From contig CP141136.1 of assembly GCA_035236585.1 (NCBI GenBank), positions 27,629,426 to 27,693,425 of the forward strand: 64,000 nt of DNA, in the 5' to 3' direction. Positions 38,443-52,672 of the stretch are shown in pieces. The notes below the pieces were generated by a model. That model saw only the letters and a program-made list of their open reading frames with translations. It was not told the DNA's origin and did not search any database. Numbering within the stretch: the stretch's first letter is position 1; each line of letters opens with the position of its first letter. This DNA is from Warburgia ugandensis (lineage: Eukaryota > Streptophyta > Magnoliopsida > Canellales > Canellaceae). A program made the position numbers and the translations under genes.

Positions 38443-40972
38443 TTAGCATCTTTGGGGGGAAGGTTAAAAGAATGAAGATGGAAATATGAAAACAAGTGCA
38501 AGAGTAAGACTTCAGAAATCGCAATAGAAAATGATAATATTATGTACTGGTTACACTCGTGAATGAATAATAGCAAGAGGAAATTAAAGAGAAAGGAAAA
38601 ATGAAAAGGAAATAAAAGGCTGTGCGAGCCAATTCATCCATGGAACTAAGGGAGATTGAAGAACCATCGAGAGAAAATATTACCCCTACCTTGAGCGTCA
38701 CAAGACTGTTTGCTTTTTCAGACACAGAGGGTGGTTGCCATTGTGCGCTTTGGGTTTGGGATTTTATGTCTAAATCCATAATCTTCTTACCTTTGTTTCC
38801 ACTACAAATGTTACATCTGCTTTTAATTTAAAACAAATATAGATATTTCATAACATGTGTATTAAGTTAAAGAGGTGGAGTAATCAATTTTACTAGTTTT
38901 ACATGTGGTTCAAAGTACTGATGTAACAGTCATTTTGTTAAAGTTGGGTTAATAAAGTTAAAAAAACTTAAATTTATTAAAGAGAGAATCAAGCCCAATG
39001 ACAACGAAGATAGCTTAAGACTATATGATTTGAACTTTGTTGCAACCCCACATGTTTGACTCATTTATATTATTGCTAGGAGGATTTCTAGAACTGTATG
39101 CTTCTCGTAGGAGAATAAATTGTAGGCTTCTATCATCTAGCCCCAGACAGGTTGGTGGGATCTTACTGATTCATTGCTTAGGTCCCTCTTAAATAGGTTA
39201 CATACAAGATTCAGGTTCATAAGATGATCCCCTGTAACAAATCATATCTAATTTTAATGTTAACGAATTAAGATATAAGAAGAGTTGTTTATTTAAGTTG
39301 TATAGCCCTAGTAAATTTTGAGCTTCGAAATCTAGAGGCTTGGATGATGGATGTAAGAGGAGTTCTATTTTGTCATTTAAATTTTACATTTGCAACGAAC
39401 CGCAAATGCAGGGCCCAAGAAGATTTTCAGTGCATAGCACATCTAAATAGGGCAAATATTGTCAATGGTTCATATCTGCCTAAATCTAAGCTGGCTTGTG
39501 TTTAAGTGACAATTCCATATAAACCGTTTACACCTAGTGAGAGAGAATTCTGAGATCCAAGCCGCATTTGTTTTTTCTGATCCATATAATGGACAAAGAA
39601 CTTGTTTGCCGTCCAATTTATTGATCAATTTGAACAAAAAGGCCAAGGATATTTGGATGAGGCTTTTGGCATGGCCGATGTTGAACTTCTTGAAACTTTG
39701 AATCACTAAAACATGTGCCCACTTGTACATTTAATGTCCGTGCCATATAACTCCTAAATTGGTATTACTATGTGGTTTATTTTTATCAACAACACCTTAT
39801 TTTAGATTGAGTCCTTTCTATTTCTGCTAGCCTACTTCTCCAACTAGCTTCATCCATAAGCAATTTCAGTCTCATTTTGATTCTCGTGGTGTTTCTCCTT
39901 CACATCAAAAGAAATCTTTCAAGTCAACAAGAAGAAGATCATTGGGACGTGGCCAGCTATGAATTTTTTTCTATTTTTTTTTTCTTAATGTTAAACCCAC
40001 GGACCCATGACCTACTAGTACCACGATCCAGGGCCTTCTCGCACCACTAGGTTAGAAGGCCTTTGCTCTTGACCAACTATAATTCCCAACATAGTTACAA
40101 AGATCAGATTCAAGAATAAATCAGCAAGGCATATGTTCATAAAATTTGGCAAATGGTTATTAAAGAATAGGGAAAATATCAGGAAACAAATTATTACAAT
40201 ATAAGTTTTAGATTTGCACATGATAATGGAGAAATTGAAAATATTAGTCCTGAATTTTGGGTTTTATGTGGTACATTCACATTGATTTGTAATAAATTTA
40301 CAAAATACAGTAAAATTTTTATTATTTGAGAATAAATTGAACTTCGCTAGGGTGGTTTTATGACCTCAATATTGGTCCTAGGCCATGATGAAAGAGGAGG
40401 GTAGGGTTAGGTGCCAGTCAATATAAAACCCTTTGAAAAATCTAATAACATGAATCTAACTTTGGCATTCCCTTAGGTAAGGGTGTTCCCCAGCAGAGCA
40501 CTCTATCGAATTTTAGATGCAATGGGAAATGGATAAGGGCTACTATAACTTCCCTATAAGCTATATGATGTAATTCTAAGTTATACCACAAGTGCATAGG
40601 TTTATTGTAGAATAAATTGACAAATATGGGTCAATTTGTGAATCCTCAGCTTTTCAAACACCAAATACATATATATCATAAATATAAAATAGGCTGGGTC
40701 CCTTATTGCAAATATTAATGAAAATAATGTCATTTCAAAAATATAAAAATCTAATTAACAAGATATTTTTCAAACCTCGAGGTATCAAACAATGACTAGA
40801 AAACACGGTAAATGTGAATACAAAGAAATGATATCAACACATAACATAATACATGTCATATCTAACTGCAAAACCATGTTCGAATCACGAGTAATAATAT
40901 TGAAAATATTAAAATCATAAAAAACCAGGTTCTGTCTATCATGACTCAACATCCATCCATAAAACTATGTTC
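38443..40972. other. Region without a recognisable gene
   Basis: AT-rich. On the minus strand around 38,700-38,830 there is an acceptor-like AAAGCAG, a short open piece and a donor AAAG|GTAAGA, followed by a 30-codon open piece (MDLDIKSQTQSAQWQPPSV...). They could be remnants of host exons but match nothing I know. Near 40,590-40,660 a stretch with ACCACAAGTGCATAGG and TTATTGTAGAATA resembles the LTR edge of the Athila-like fossil at 51.16 kb. Confidence 0.4.
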
Positions 40973-41250
40973 CACTACTACACATGAGGCTTTTAAAGTC
41001 CGTAAAAAATGATAATAGAAGTCAGTTAAAAAGGAACTTCTATTAAGCTGACTTCAAAAGTCGATAACTTTTCAAAGTCACTTAGACAAACAACTTTAAA
41101 TATCAAGGATTTTTTAAGTCATTTATTTAAATGACTTCGAGTGTTGAATTTTGAAGTCGTTTAGCACAAACTACTTCAAAACTATGACACTTTTAAAGTC
41201 GATAAGTGACTTTAAAACTATGGCACTTTTGGAGTACTTTTTGATAATAA
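40973..41250 (+). mobile_element. Second CACTA end, same family as the 13-25 kb element
   Basis: Starts CACTACTACACATGAGGC and continues with GATAATAGAAGTCA and repeated AAAGTC/GACTT motifs. It parallels the right end of the large element read inwards (CACTACTACATAGGGGGC, then GATAATAGAAGTCA). Only about 280 bp of terminal and sub-terminal sequence remain before the Athila-like LTR begins at 41,341. Confidence 0.8.
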
Positions 41251-41340
41251 AGAATGGAAAGTGGAATCCCCATAGCATGAGTCTTAGCGGAATAAAATCA
41301 TCTTTGATTTACTAATTTGTTTCATTTGAAACATGTCTTG

Positions 41341-42745
41341 AAAAACTTGTTGATTGCTTTATCACAAGTTCACCGACTGTTATAGTATAGCTTATGCAAG
41401 TATGGGTCAATCCCATGGGGGACTCAACTTGAATAATGGAGTTTAAATAAAATTTATTTGTCCACAAAATGAAGAAAATAATATAAATAAATTGACAGTG
41501 GAGTCAAAGTTCAGATCTTTTCAATTGATAAAAATTATAGAATTTCAAATTCAAAAAGACAGAAAATTAACTAATAAGAAATATAAAATATACTTCCCTA
41601 GCTTGATCATAGCAGATTTTTAAAATTTAATATTGTCAATGTCAATTAGCTTTCATCAATCTCTCCAGCATGTCCTTGATTAAAGATCCAACGGTTGGAT
41701 TAGGTAGATTCCCCAAAAATTTAAAGATCTAAACTAAATAATAATTTTGAGATTTGGATGGCTTAGATTATTTTTGGACTTCAGATTAAATATTAGAGAT
41801 GTTGAGTGAGCTAAGGGATATCCTAAGAATAAAATTTGAAAACTAATTGAAAATCTGCTATGAAACGGATGAGAAATTAGAGATATCTTTATTAGTAAGG
41901 CTAACTTGTTGATTAGGTTAAGCCTTAATCAAACTAGCTTAGATTATGTAATTTTGGATAGATAGGACACAAATGAGGTAAAATTGGAATAAGAATAAGA
42001 AGGGATGAAGATGGAATTACAATTATTGTCCTAAGGGTAAAACTAGTAGTCTTACTGGTTTTAAATGAAAAACAGAAAAGAAACCCTACAAAGGTGGGAG
42101 AAGATGGTGAAGAGGGGGAGAAGAGAAGAGATGGAGGGAAGATGAGGAGGAGGAACAAAGAAAGTAGAAGAAACTTGTGTCGGGCTTGCTCTTCTCGGTC
42201 GAGTGGTGAATAGGGAGATGCATGCTGCCCTCCGATGATGGGTATTGATTGGGCGCAATGAAGATGGTGACAATGAAAGGAGTAGTGCCGAGCACTGCTA
42301 GATAGAGCCATCGGGTAGAATGAGAGACTGAGGAGGGAGGAGTAGCGTGGAGTGCTAACCGGTGATCAGAGAAGGTGAGGAGGTGCTAGGGCGGTCTATC
42401 CTTCTTTGAATCCATTTTCTTTTGGATTCTTCAATTCTACATTGGACTGGAGAAGGAGTAGTGATTGGAGGAGGGATGGTGGAGTAGATGAGAAAAGAGA
42501 GCACAAGAGGTAGAGTAGAGGTGAGGGATGACAATCCAAGAAAGAGAAGAGCAGAGAGAGATAATGGTCGAGTAGTGAAGAGGAGAGGAGGAGAAATTGG
42601 GTTCTTCTGCTAAATCTGATAAAAGGATGAGAATAAGTAGAGAAAGAAGAGGGAGAGCAACAGAAGAGGAGACGAAAGGGGCAGGGGGCGGGTGTGGGTG
42701 TGGGTGTGATGGTTTCCTTCTACGGTGATCAAGGGAAGAGGGGGG
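41341..42745 (-). repeat. 3' LTR (shared part) of the Athila-like fossil
   Basis: Matches 51,134-52,745. Shared marks are AAAAACTTGTTGAT at the edge, ATAAAAATTATAGAATTTCA, GGTGGGAGAAGATGGTGAAG and GGAAGAGGGGGGTGG. The LTR may extend further right than the part shown; a TTGGGGGGG tract on the minus strand at 44,287-44,300 could be its polypurine tract. Confidence 0.75.
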
Positions 42746-44300
42746 TGGTGGTGGCTAGCTTCCTCTTTTTATATCATGTATTCCCAGTTTCTAATTTGGT
42801 TCTCCACTTCTTCTTCTTCTTTTTTCTCTCCTCAGTTTGCTTCAAGTAGCTTTCCTCTATGGTTGAGAAATCTCCACCGTTGGAAACTCACCAAAATTTG
42901 CATGTTTTCATTCCTCTTCAACATTTACTTCCTTAATCAATTGCCCATGTGCTTTTTGTCCCTTAATCGTGATCTAGTCCATTGGTTCGATCTAAGCCAT
43001 TCAATGTTCAATTTGGTTGATTTGCACCATACAAAACTCAATTAGATTCATCTTGATCATACTTTAATCCACAGATTAGCTCTTAATGATCATCTAACTG
43101 TTAAATATTGTAAATTAACGGTTTGATGATTAATTGGATCTAAAATCAAAATAAAGCTAAAAATTGCAAATTTGATCAGTTATTAAAGAATAGGAGTTAC
43201 TAAGGAATTTTATTTTTGATCCCTTTAGAATGGATGTCATTACCTTTGAATATTTAGAAATGCTACTCTTTAAATCCTATTCATTCATATCTTCATCAGG
43301 ATTATATTTCTCATAGAATCAATAGGTCTTCAATTGGGATAAAATGTAGGCTTAAGATCAAGTACCAAAGAAAGGGTATTCAAAGTTTCTTCAAAATAAG
43401 TAGAGGTCTTCTACTAAAGTTGGCAATTATTTCTTTTCTTTGCTTATACTAAAGTGAATATTTCTTTTTCCACTTTCTAGCATTCTTCAAACTTTTTTTC
43501 AATACTTTTTCTTTATATTTCAGTACTTTTGAAGAGCATTTCTTTTCTTGATATTTACTTTTCTACTTTCATTGCAACTAAAAGTATTTCTTCATTCATC
43601 TCTAACTTATTTTTCAAAGAAACTAAGCAATGGATATGTTTTGTACTGGGTTATTATGGGTAAAGGCAAATTGAGTGAGAAAAGAAAAGGCTTATATGAA
43701 AGGTTCAATTTTGCTAACTAGTGGTAAAAATAATTTTTGGGTAGGCTTTTTGTCTCTAAGTTAGCAACAAGGATGACCTCAATCATTTTATAGGTTTCAT
43801 ATACTCTATCAGATTTAATGAACTTCTAGAATTTTAAAGGTAAATTCTAATAATTCAGCTAATTAACCAAATTTAAGAATTTGTGAGATCAAATTTTCTT
43901 TAAGCAAGCTAAAGAAAATTAGAAAAATTTATTACCTTTAAAAAATAATAAATGGCTCAAAAACTCACTTAGGTTATAGGTCTCCAGTAAATTTCTTCAA
44001 GATCTCTAAGTTAGAACTACTTATCAATAAAGACTATGTATATGTAACAACATATACAGATATGGTCTAAGACTTTACTTTCATGGAATACTTTAGAAAA
44101 TGGGTAAAATAATGAATTAAATCAAGTTCACTTCCATTAATAAGCTAAAGTTATCTAGATTATACTTTAAAAAATCAAATTCTCATCATAGTATATAAAT
44201 TGACCTAAAAAAATTTCAATTTTTTTTGAATTTTTTTTAAAAAAATTTAGAATTAAAAAATAACAAAAACTAAAATTTGATAGAATTTTGTACCCCCCCA

Positions 44301-46480
44301 ATTTGAAAGAAACATTGTTCTCAATATTTAAAAAGTAGGACCTAAAATGAATATGGGTGATGTAGAAAACAACAAAAAGAAAAAAAAAATACAAATGATA
44401 ATACATAGGGATCGAATCCACTGAATCCTGATAAACAGGATCCTCTAGAGTTGTGAACTCAACTTCTGGATTCTCATATTTTGGGAAAGGCTTTAATTGT
44501 TGACCATTCACTTTGAAAGAATGATTAGTCCTAGTGTCCTCAATCTCAACGGTCCCATATGAAAAACTTCTTTTACTATATATGGACTAGTCCATCTAGA
44601 TTTTAAGCTTACCTGGAAATAAGTGGAGCTTAGAATTGTAAAGCAGAACCTTCTGGTTTGGAGTAAAGGATTTTCTCATTGTGTTTTTATCATGAAAAAC
44701 TTTCATCTTTTCTTTATATATCCTAATACTCTCTTAAGCTTCTTGCCTAATCTCTTCCAACTCATTAAGTTAGAGTTTCCTATGTGAGCTTGCTTTATCC
44801 ATATTGAAATTAAAGGTCTTTATTGTCCAATAGGCTCTATATTCCAATTCCACAGAAAATGGCAAGCCTTACTGTATACAATATGATAGGGAGACATACT
44901 AATCTGGGTGCGATGTGTAGTCTTGTAAGCCTAAAGTGCATCAGTCAGTCAAAGAGACCAATTCTTACGATTTGGATTAACATTCTTTTGAAGAATTTTG
45001 CCTATGCCTTGATTAGATACTTGTCCACTTGTTTGTGGGTGATATAGTGTTGCAACTTTATGTGTAATATTATATTATTATATGAGTACTTCAAATGGGT
45101 TGTTGCAAAAGTGTATACTGTTATTATTATAATGGCTCGAGGGGTCCAAATCTAGAAAAGAAATGTTTTCTTTTAAGAATTTAAGAACTATTTTGTGATC
45201 ATTATGCCTACATGGGATAGCCTCAATCCATTTTAAAACATAGTCTATAGCTAATAAGATATAAATGTATCCAAAAGAAGGTGGGAATGGCCCCATGAAA
45301 TCAAAACCTCAACAATTAAAAAGTTCAATGATAAGGATAGGGGTTAGAGGCATCATATTCCTATGGTTTATTCCTCCTAACTTTTGACATTGCTCACATG
45401 ATTTACAAAATACATATGTGTCTTTAAACAATAACGACCAATAGAAACGAAACTGCAAAATCTTTACAGCTATTTTCTGGGCAAAAAAACATCCACCACA
45501 TGCTTCTGAATGACAAAAGGAGATGATACTATGTTGCTCTAATTCTGGTACACATCTCCCAATGATTTGATCTGGCAGTACTTAAACAGGTATGGATCAT
45601 CCTAGAAGTAGTGCTTAACATTGGAAAAGAATTTTAGCTTTTCTTATTTATTCAATGTGCATAATCTTCCTTGTGATTAAATAATTTGCAATATCAACAA
45701 ACCGAAGGTGGGAAACATGAAAAAGTTACTCATCATGGAAAGCATCTTTAATTGGCAACTCATCTAAAGGTTCTGTTAGGACTAGGCAAGACAAATGGTC
45801 AGCTATAATATTCTTTACTCCCTTCTTATCTTTTGTTTCAATGCCAAATTCTTAGAGTAAAAGAATCCATCTAATTAGTCTAGGCTTAGCATCTTTCTTA
45901 GAAAGGAGATACTTAAGGGCTAAATGGTCAATGAATATGACTATTTTAGATCCAACCAAGTAAGGCCTGAATTTATCCAAAGGTAAGACAACTATTAAGA
46001 GTTCTTTCTCCATAGTGTAATAGTTCATTTGGGTGCTATTTAGGGTCCTACTGGCATAGTAGATGACATATGGCTTTTTCTTTTTTCTCTAGCCTAGTAT
46101 AGCTCCTACAGCATAGTCACCAGCATCACAGATGATTTCAAAAGATAGACTCCAGTCAGATGTTTGTATGATAGGAGCAGTGGTCAACTTGTCTTTCAGC
46201 TTTATAAAAGCTTCTTAATAATCATTGGTCCACTCAAAAGGGGTATCCTTTATGAGGAGGTGACACAATGATTTGGATATTGTACTAAAATCTTTAACAA
46301 ACCTCCTATAAAATCCTACATGACCTAGGAAAGAGCGAATGTCCCTAACAAATTTTAGGATAGGTAGATTTGTAATTAGGTTAACTTTGGCTCTATCTGC
46401 CTCTATACCTTTGGATGACACTATATGGCTTAGGATAATTCCGTTAGGAAACATGAAATGACATTTTTCCAATTAAGCTC
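44301..46480 (-). mobile_element. Integrase and RNase H remnant of the Athila-like fossil
   Basis: Integrase core text is at 45,078-45,296 (MGPFPPSFGYIYILLAIDYV-type, KWIEAIPCRHNDHK). The polyprotein end lies near 44,440-44,520. RNase H is recognisable around 45,800-46,150, and a reverse transcriptase C-terminal part is at 46,215-46,472. The region is broken. Confidence 0.78.
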
Positions 46481-47900
46481 TAGGTTCGCTAGGTTCTTTT
46501 CAAGACATGTTTCAAATGAATTACCAAAAACAGAAAAGTCATCCATGAAGACCTCTAAGATTCTCTCATAATATCACTAAAGATACTCAACATGCAACAT
46601 TGAAATGTGGCAAGGGTGTTACATAATACAAATAGCATTCTTTTATAAGCAAAAGTTCCAAAAGGACATGTAAATGTGGTCTTTTCTTGATCCTTAGGTG
46701 TAATTTCTATTTGGTTATACCTAGAATAACCATCAAGGAAACAATAGTAATGATGTCCTACAACCCTTTCTATCATCTGAGCAACAAAGGGCAAAGGAAA
46801 ATGGTCCTCCTTTTGATAGCATTCAACTTTCTATAATTGATATACATACGTCAACTAGTGGTAACTCTAGTGGGGATCAATTCATTGTTGGCATTAGTTA
46901 TTTCTGTCACTTTAGACGTCTTTGAAACTACATGAGTAGGACTTACCCATTTGCTATCACTTATTGGATAAATGATTCCCACAACAAGCAACTTTATACT
47001 AGGATTTAAACTTCTTTGCATTTGACAACATGGTTTAGCTTCATCCTCTACATATATCCTATGGGTACAGATTAAAGGGTTAATGCCCTTTATATCAGCA
47101 GCGGTCCATCCTACAGCACCTTTGTGTTCTTTTAAATTGTCTATTAACTTTTCCTCTTGAGATGTTTCTAATTGGGAGAAAATTATTACGGGAAAATTCT
47201 CTTTTTTCTCCTAAATAGGCATATTTTAAATATGGTGGTAGAAATTTCAATTCTACATTAGGAGGTTCGACTGATGATGGAAGGAGAGTGAATTCCCTAG
47301 GTGGAAGATCCTCGAAATGAGGTTTTCATTTTTCTGTATCCATGATATGAATAGAATCAAGGAGGGCATTAACTTCCTCTATCAATGCATTCTCATTAAA
47401 CTCATTAAAATGGGTCAAATAGGCCTCGAATGGGTTCGACAAGGAAGTTGACTGAAAATAATCTTACACAACTAAATTGATCATGTTGGCACTGTGTAAG
47501 TCATCAGTGGTTTCACCAGGTTGCTTACAAGTATTAAAAATGTGTAGCTCTAATGTCATATTACCATAAGATGGTTTCATGACACCATACTAATAGTTAA
47601 TTAAGGTATTGGACGTAGCCAAAAATGGTCGTTCCAGGATGACTGGTATTTCATTCTCTGCATGCACCACTAATTGTGTATCTAGAACTAGAAAATCTAC
47701 AGGGAAGCTAAATTGTTCTACCTGGACTAGCACATCTTCTATTACTCCTCTTGGTATTTTCATAGAACAATCAGTTAGTTGGAGTGTAGTACATGTAGGT
47801 TTCAGCTCACCCAAACCTAATTGTTCATATACTGAGTATGGTAATAGGTTCACACTAGATCCCAAATCAAGTAAAGCTTAATTAATTTTATGGCTACCAA
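46481..47900 (-). mobile_element. Reverse transcriptase and protease remnant of the Athila-like fossil
   Basis: Reverse transcriptase core text is at 46,555-46,794 (FAYKRMLFVLCNTLATFQ). Aspartic-protease-type text is at 47,590-47,865 (GSSVNLLPYSVYEQLGLGEL, VLDTQLVV). The region is broken. Confidence 0.78.
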
Positions 47901-48559
47901 TAATGCAACTAAGAGTGGGGCAATCGGGATCCTTGTATTTTGGTAGTGTATGATGTTGAAGAAATAGAATTAACTTGTTCAATAAAAAATGCCTTCTTTT
48001 GAACATTTAGTTTTCTTTTTATGGTGAATAGGTCTTGTAGGAATTTGGCATATGATGGGATCTATTTTACTGCATTTAAGATTGGTATGTTAATCTTGAC
48101 TTGCTTAAAAATCTCTAAATTCTCATCATTAGAGGCAAATTTTGCAACTTGATGCAACCTCTGAGGAAATGGAGCAGGGATAGGACATGGGTCAATAGGA
48201 GAAGAAGGATCCTTCTCTTTAGAATTTTCTTTAACTTTAGTGGATTTTTCTACTTGTTCGGCTTTTGTGGCTCATCCTTCTAAATTCTTTTACCACTCTT
48301 AAGAATGGTGAAAACCTTGGTCTATTTCATGGTAGATTTGGATGATGTATTAGATGCATTAGTGATAACCGCATATACTCCCTTAGGATTTGTTTGTGGT
48401 TGAGCTAGAAACTTTTCTTTTTCCATATGTTGCATCCATTGACTCATCATGTTTTTTATTTCACTAACAAACTGATTGGTTAGTTTCAATTGGACTTCTA
48501 ATTGAGAAAATTTTCTCTCCTAGTTTTGAATGAGTTGATTGTTATTATCGTCTACAACC

Positions 48560-49990
48560 CTTATGGGTGGAGGCAAGTAAAGTCTAGAAGATGGAGGTTG
48601 ATGAGTTTGATATGGTAAGGCAAAAAGTCCTTAGTTTTGTTGGTGAGGTTGATATGGTTATGGTTATGGAACATTGGTAGTAGGTTCATTCTTTCAACTG
48701 AAAATTTGATGGTTTCTTTAGTTGTGGTTATAAGTCTCTTAATATGGTGAGAAAGGTCTTTTATAAGTGCCAAGTGCATTAGCCTAATCATGAAGTATTT
48801 CTTAGAATGTTGGAATGGTAGGACATTCCTGAGTAAGATGGGCGGTACTTTCACAAATGCTACACACTTGTTCTTCTTTATTCAAGGTTTTCTTTTCCAT
48901 TTCTTTGACTTCTAATTTTTTAGATAGGGATGCTACTTTGGTATTGATTTCATCTTTGTCAGATATGGCATATGTGCCTCCTCAAGCATGGGTAGTAGTG
49001 GGCTTATCTCTATCTCTATCTTCTATTCTTTCTTAGTTAGCCTAGGTCTATACACTTTCAGTTAGCCATTCTAAATATTCCTCCATCTCATCTTGTTATT
49101 TGTTCAGAAAATTACCATTGCACATCATCTCTACGAACTGGAGCTTGTTAGAATTAAATCCTTCATAAAAGAAGCTGATGATGCACCATAATTCATAGCC
49201 ATGATGTGGGCAAGTGAGTAAAAGATCCTTGAGCCCTTCCTAGCATTGATAGAATGACTCTTTATCCTTCTAGGTAAAGTTCATCATCTTACGATGAAGT
49301 GTATTTGTTTTACGTATAGGGAAAAACTTTTTCAAGAATTCCCTAGTCATTTCATTCTCGGTCCTTATGGAACTTATTGGTAGTACATTAAACCACATTT
49401 TTTCTTTTTCTTTTAAAGGAAAAGAAAAAAGTTTAAGCCTAACAGTAACTAGACCAATGTTTTGTGTTCTTTGGGTACTGCATACCTCATCAAATTCTTT
49501 AAGGTGCAAGTAAGGACTTTCATTGTCTAAGCCATGGAATTTGGGAAGTAATTGGATTACTCCTATTTTTAATGCTAATGCACTAGCATTCTAAGGAAGA
49601 ATAACACAAGATGGAGTACTGGTGCCTGTAGGATGAAGGTAGTCTTTTGAAGTTTTGCCACGAAAGTTTTGATTACCATCATTATTGTTCCCTTGTTCAC
49701 TTTGCTGGTCCCACTACCTATTATTATTTCTTCTCCAATCTCTATTTGGTAGATAACTATTCCTCCTAGATGGAGGTTGATATTTATCATCCATTAGAGG
49801 TGGTCTCATTCATGATGAGTGGAGGTCTTTGACTACCATGAGATAAGTTACCTCTTGATCGTTGATCAGTCATTTATGTGGCTTGATCTAGTTGTATGTC
49901 TTTTTGGTCATACTTGACCTTCTGGTTTTGTCACATCTCCAAAAGTGCATACAACAAAAGTTTCTTTTTTCTCTTTTTGTTTATTTTTTA
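48560..49990 (-). mobile_element. Gag remnant of the Athila-like fossil
   Basis: Retrotransposon-gag text is at 49,270-49,509 (LFSFPLKEKEKMWFNVLP-type, MTREFLKKFFPIRKTN). More degenerate gag, rich in His, Asn and Pro, reaches 48,560. The region is broken. Confidence 0.7.
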
Positions 49991-51115
49991 TTGGGAATAA
50001 TAACCTAAATGACGGAACCTAATGTCCTAGAATGATGCACAAACAAAGGGCACAATCAAATAATCTATGATGCTAATAAGAAGCAATATTTTGATTTTCT
50101 TGAATTTGTGTGGGAATGATGCTTTTAGATTAACCTAATCTAGTGCTCCTCCTCTCTTTTAGATTTAACTACTGTTTACCAATTAGGTTTTGTTCTAAGG
50201 TGATTAGTACAATCCTTATGTCAGGAGGCATTTAGACCTTAATTGACGTTAATGGAAGGCGTGAAAAAATTACTTGGATTTTAAGACATCCACTATAGCC
50301 ATAGTGGTCAGAAGCTACTGGAGTGACAATAGATCATGTCCTACTAAGAGAGTCCTATAAGCATGTGATAGCCTTATAAGTCTCTTCTAATTAATTTTAA
50401 ATTAATTTAAAAGATAGGGTTTCACTTGTGGTAGTTATCCTGGGTGGGCCAAGAGGTGGTGATTAAATCCACCCTTGATCTTGTGAAGTCGGTGCCCCTA
50501 CTAATTAATTTTCACCCTTCATGGCAATTCAATTAACATATAAATCACCTTAAAGCAATAAATGTGCCTTAAGAATGCAATTTAAAACAATAAAGTAATG
50601 CAAAACCCTAAAAATGCAACAATTATCAAAGATGTTTTCTATATGCAATTATACTACCAAATAGTGCAAAATTATTCTAAATGAAAATATTAAAAAAAAT
50701 TAAAAAGAGTGAGGAAAACTTACAGTGGGGTTTCTAATGAAGATTAAGTGTGGGCCACTTATCCTACACTTATCTTGTTTTAATACAACCCTTTTTAAAA
50801 TTGGAATTGAAAATTGCAAGTTACAATGTTCCTCGCTATAAGATTCACTAAAAAAGAAAAAGAAAAGAAAATTCCTAATTTAAGAATGAAGGAAAATTCT
50901 ATTTATTTGATGAAGCTCCACTTGCCAATTTTTTCACTTTCTAATTTCTTAAAAAATAAAAATAGTAATAAGTACCAAATTCAGGAAATAGAGTGATGTA
51001 TGCACTATCAGAAATAGTAAAATGCACATAAAAATGCTTAGAATGCTAAAACAGTGCAGTTTCTTTTCTTTTTTTTTGAAATTTTAATTAAATTTTATGA
51101 AAAAACTTTGTTGCG

Positions 51116-51133
51116 GGTTCCTGAAACAACACC
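51116..51133 (-). other. Degenerate tRNA-Asp-type primer binding site
   Basis: The minus strand reads TGGTGTTGTTTCAGGAAC next to the LTR edge. The usual Athila/Tat site is TGGCGCCGTTGCCGGGGA; several of the differences are C-to-T or G-to-A, as expected from decay of methylated DNA. Confidence 0.65.
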
Positions 51134-52574
51134 AAAAACTTGTTGATCATTTTACCACAAGTGTACAAATTATTGTAGTGTAACTTATGTAAGAATGGGT
51201 TGATTCCCCAAGGACTCGACATGAAAAGAAGGAGTTTAGATAAAATTTAATTGTCTCCAAAATAAAGAAAATAACAAAATTAAATTCATAGTGAAATCAA
51301 ACTTTAGATCTATCCACTGATAAAAATTATAGAATTTCAAATTCAAAAAGACAAAAAGTTAACTAAAAAGAAACATAAAATCTACTTCCGTAACTTGATC
51401 ACGACCAATTTCTTCATATATGATATTGTCAATGACCATCAGCCTTCTTCAATCTCTCCAGCATGTCGTTGATTAAAGATCCAATGGTTGGATTAGTAGA
51501 TTCCCCAAAATTTTAAAGATCTAGACTAAATAATAATTTTTAGATTTGGATAGCTTAGATTTATTTCTGGATTTCAGATTAAAGAGCAAAGATGTTGAGT
51601 GAGCTAAGAGATGTCCTAAGAATAAAATCTAGAAATTAATTGAAAATCTAATGTGAAACAAATGATAAATTAGAGAGATCTTGATTGTTAAGGCTAACTC
51701 GTTGATTATGTTAAGCCTTAATCAAACTAGATTGGATTGTGTAGTTCGTGGATAAATAGAACACATATATGAAAAAACTGGAATAAGAATAAGAAGGGAT
51801 GAAGATGGGAATACAATTATTGTCTTAAGGGTAAAACTAGTAGTTTAATTGGTTTTAAAAGAAAAACAAAAAAGAAACCCGATGGAGGTGGGAGAAGATG
51901 GTGAAGAGGGGAAGAAGAGAAGAGATGGAGGGAAGAAGAGGAAGAGGAACAGAGGAAACCCATGCCAGGCGTGCTCCTCTTGGTCAAGCGGTGAACAGGG
52001 TGATGCTAGTTGCCCTACAGTGATGGGGACTAACCAGGTGTAGTGAAGATGGTGTCAGAGAAAGGAGCAATGTCGGGCTCTGCTCACAGATCCATCTAGT
52101 GCAACGAGAGAGTGAAGAGGGAGGAGCAACGTGGGGTGTTGACCGATGATCAGAGAAGGTGAGGAGGTGCTAGGGTTATGAAGGAGTTGTCCAGTAGTGT
52201 AGATAGAGAACGATAGAGGTGAGCCGGTGATGGAGGGGTGGTTGTATGGTGGTGCGGGGCGGTATGTCCTTCTTTGGGTCCTCCTTTTGGGTTCTTCAAT
52301 TCTATGGCAGACTGGAGAAGGACCAGTGGTTGGAGGAGTGATGGTGGGAGTAGTAGCTGGAGGCAAGGTGGTGTAGGCCGGTTGATGATGGGGTGGAGCG
52401 GTGACGTGTTGTAGTGCAGACATGATGAGGAACAGAGAGGGAGCCAACTAGTGCAATGGAGCATATGAGAAGAGAGAGCATAGGAGGTGGAGTAGAGGTG
52501 AGGGATGACAATTCGAGAAAGAGAAGAGCATAGAGTGATGATGGTCAAGCAGTGAAGAGGAGAAGGGGAGAAAT

Positions 52575-52672
<98 letters not shown>

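Noticed and set aside
38540-38831. Short exon-like pieces with splice-site consensus
   Set aside because: Too short and unmatched to call a gene; recorded only in the description of that region.
41934-42311. Ser/Pro/His-rich open frames on the minus strand
   Set aside because: They lie in LTR DNA duplicated at 52.0-52.4 kb, overlap each other in all three frames and match no family.
44167-44511. Open frame of 114 codons as an envelope-like gene of the Athila-like fossil
   Set aside because: Its N-terminal part reads as the end of the polyprotein and the rest is AT-rich tail; no envelope features are present.
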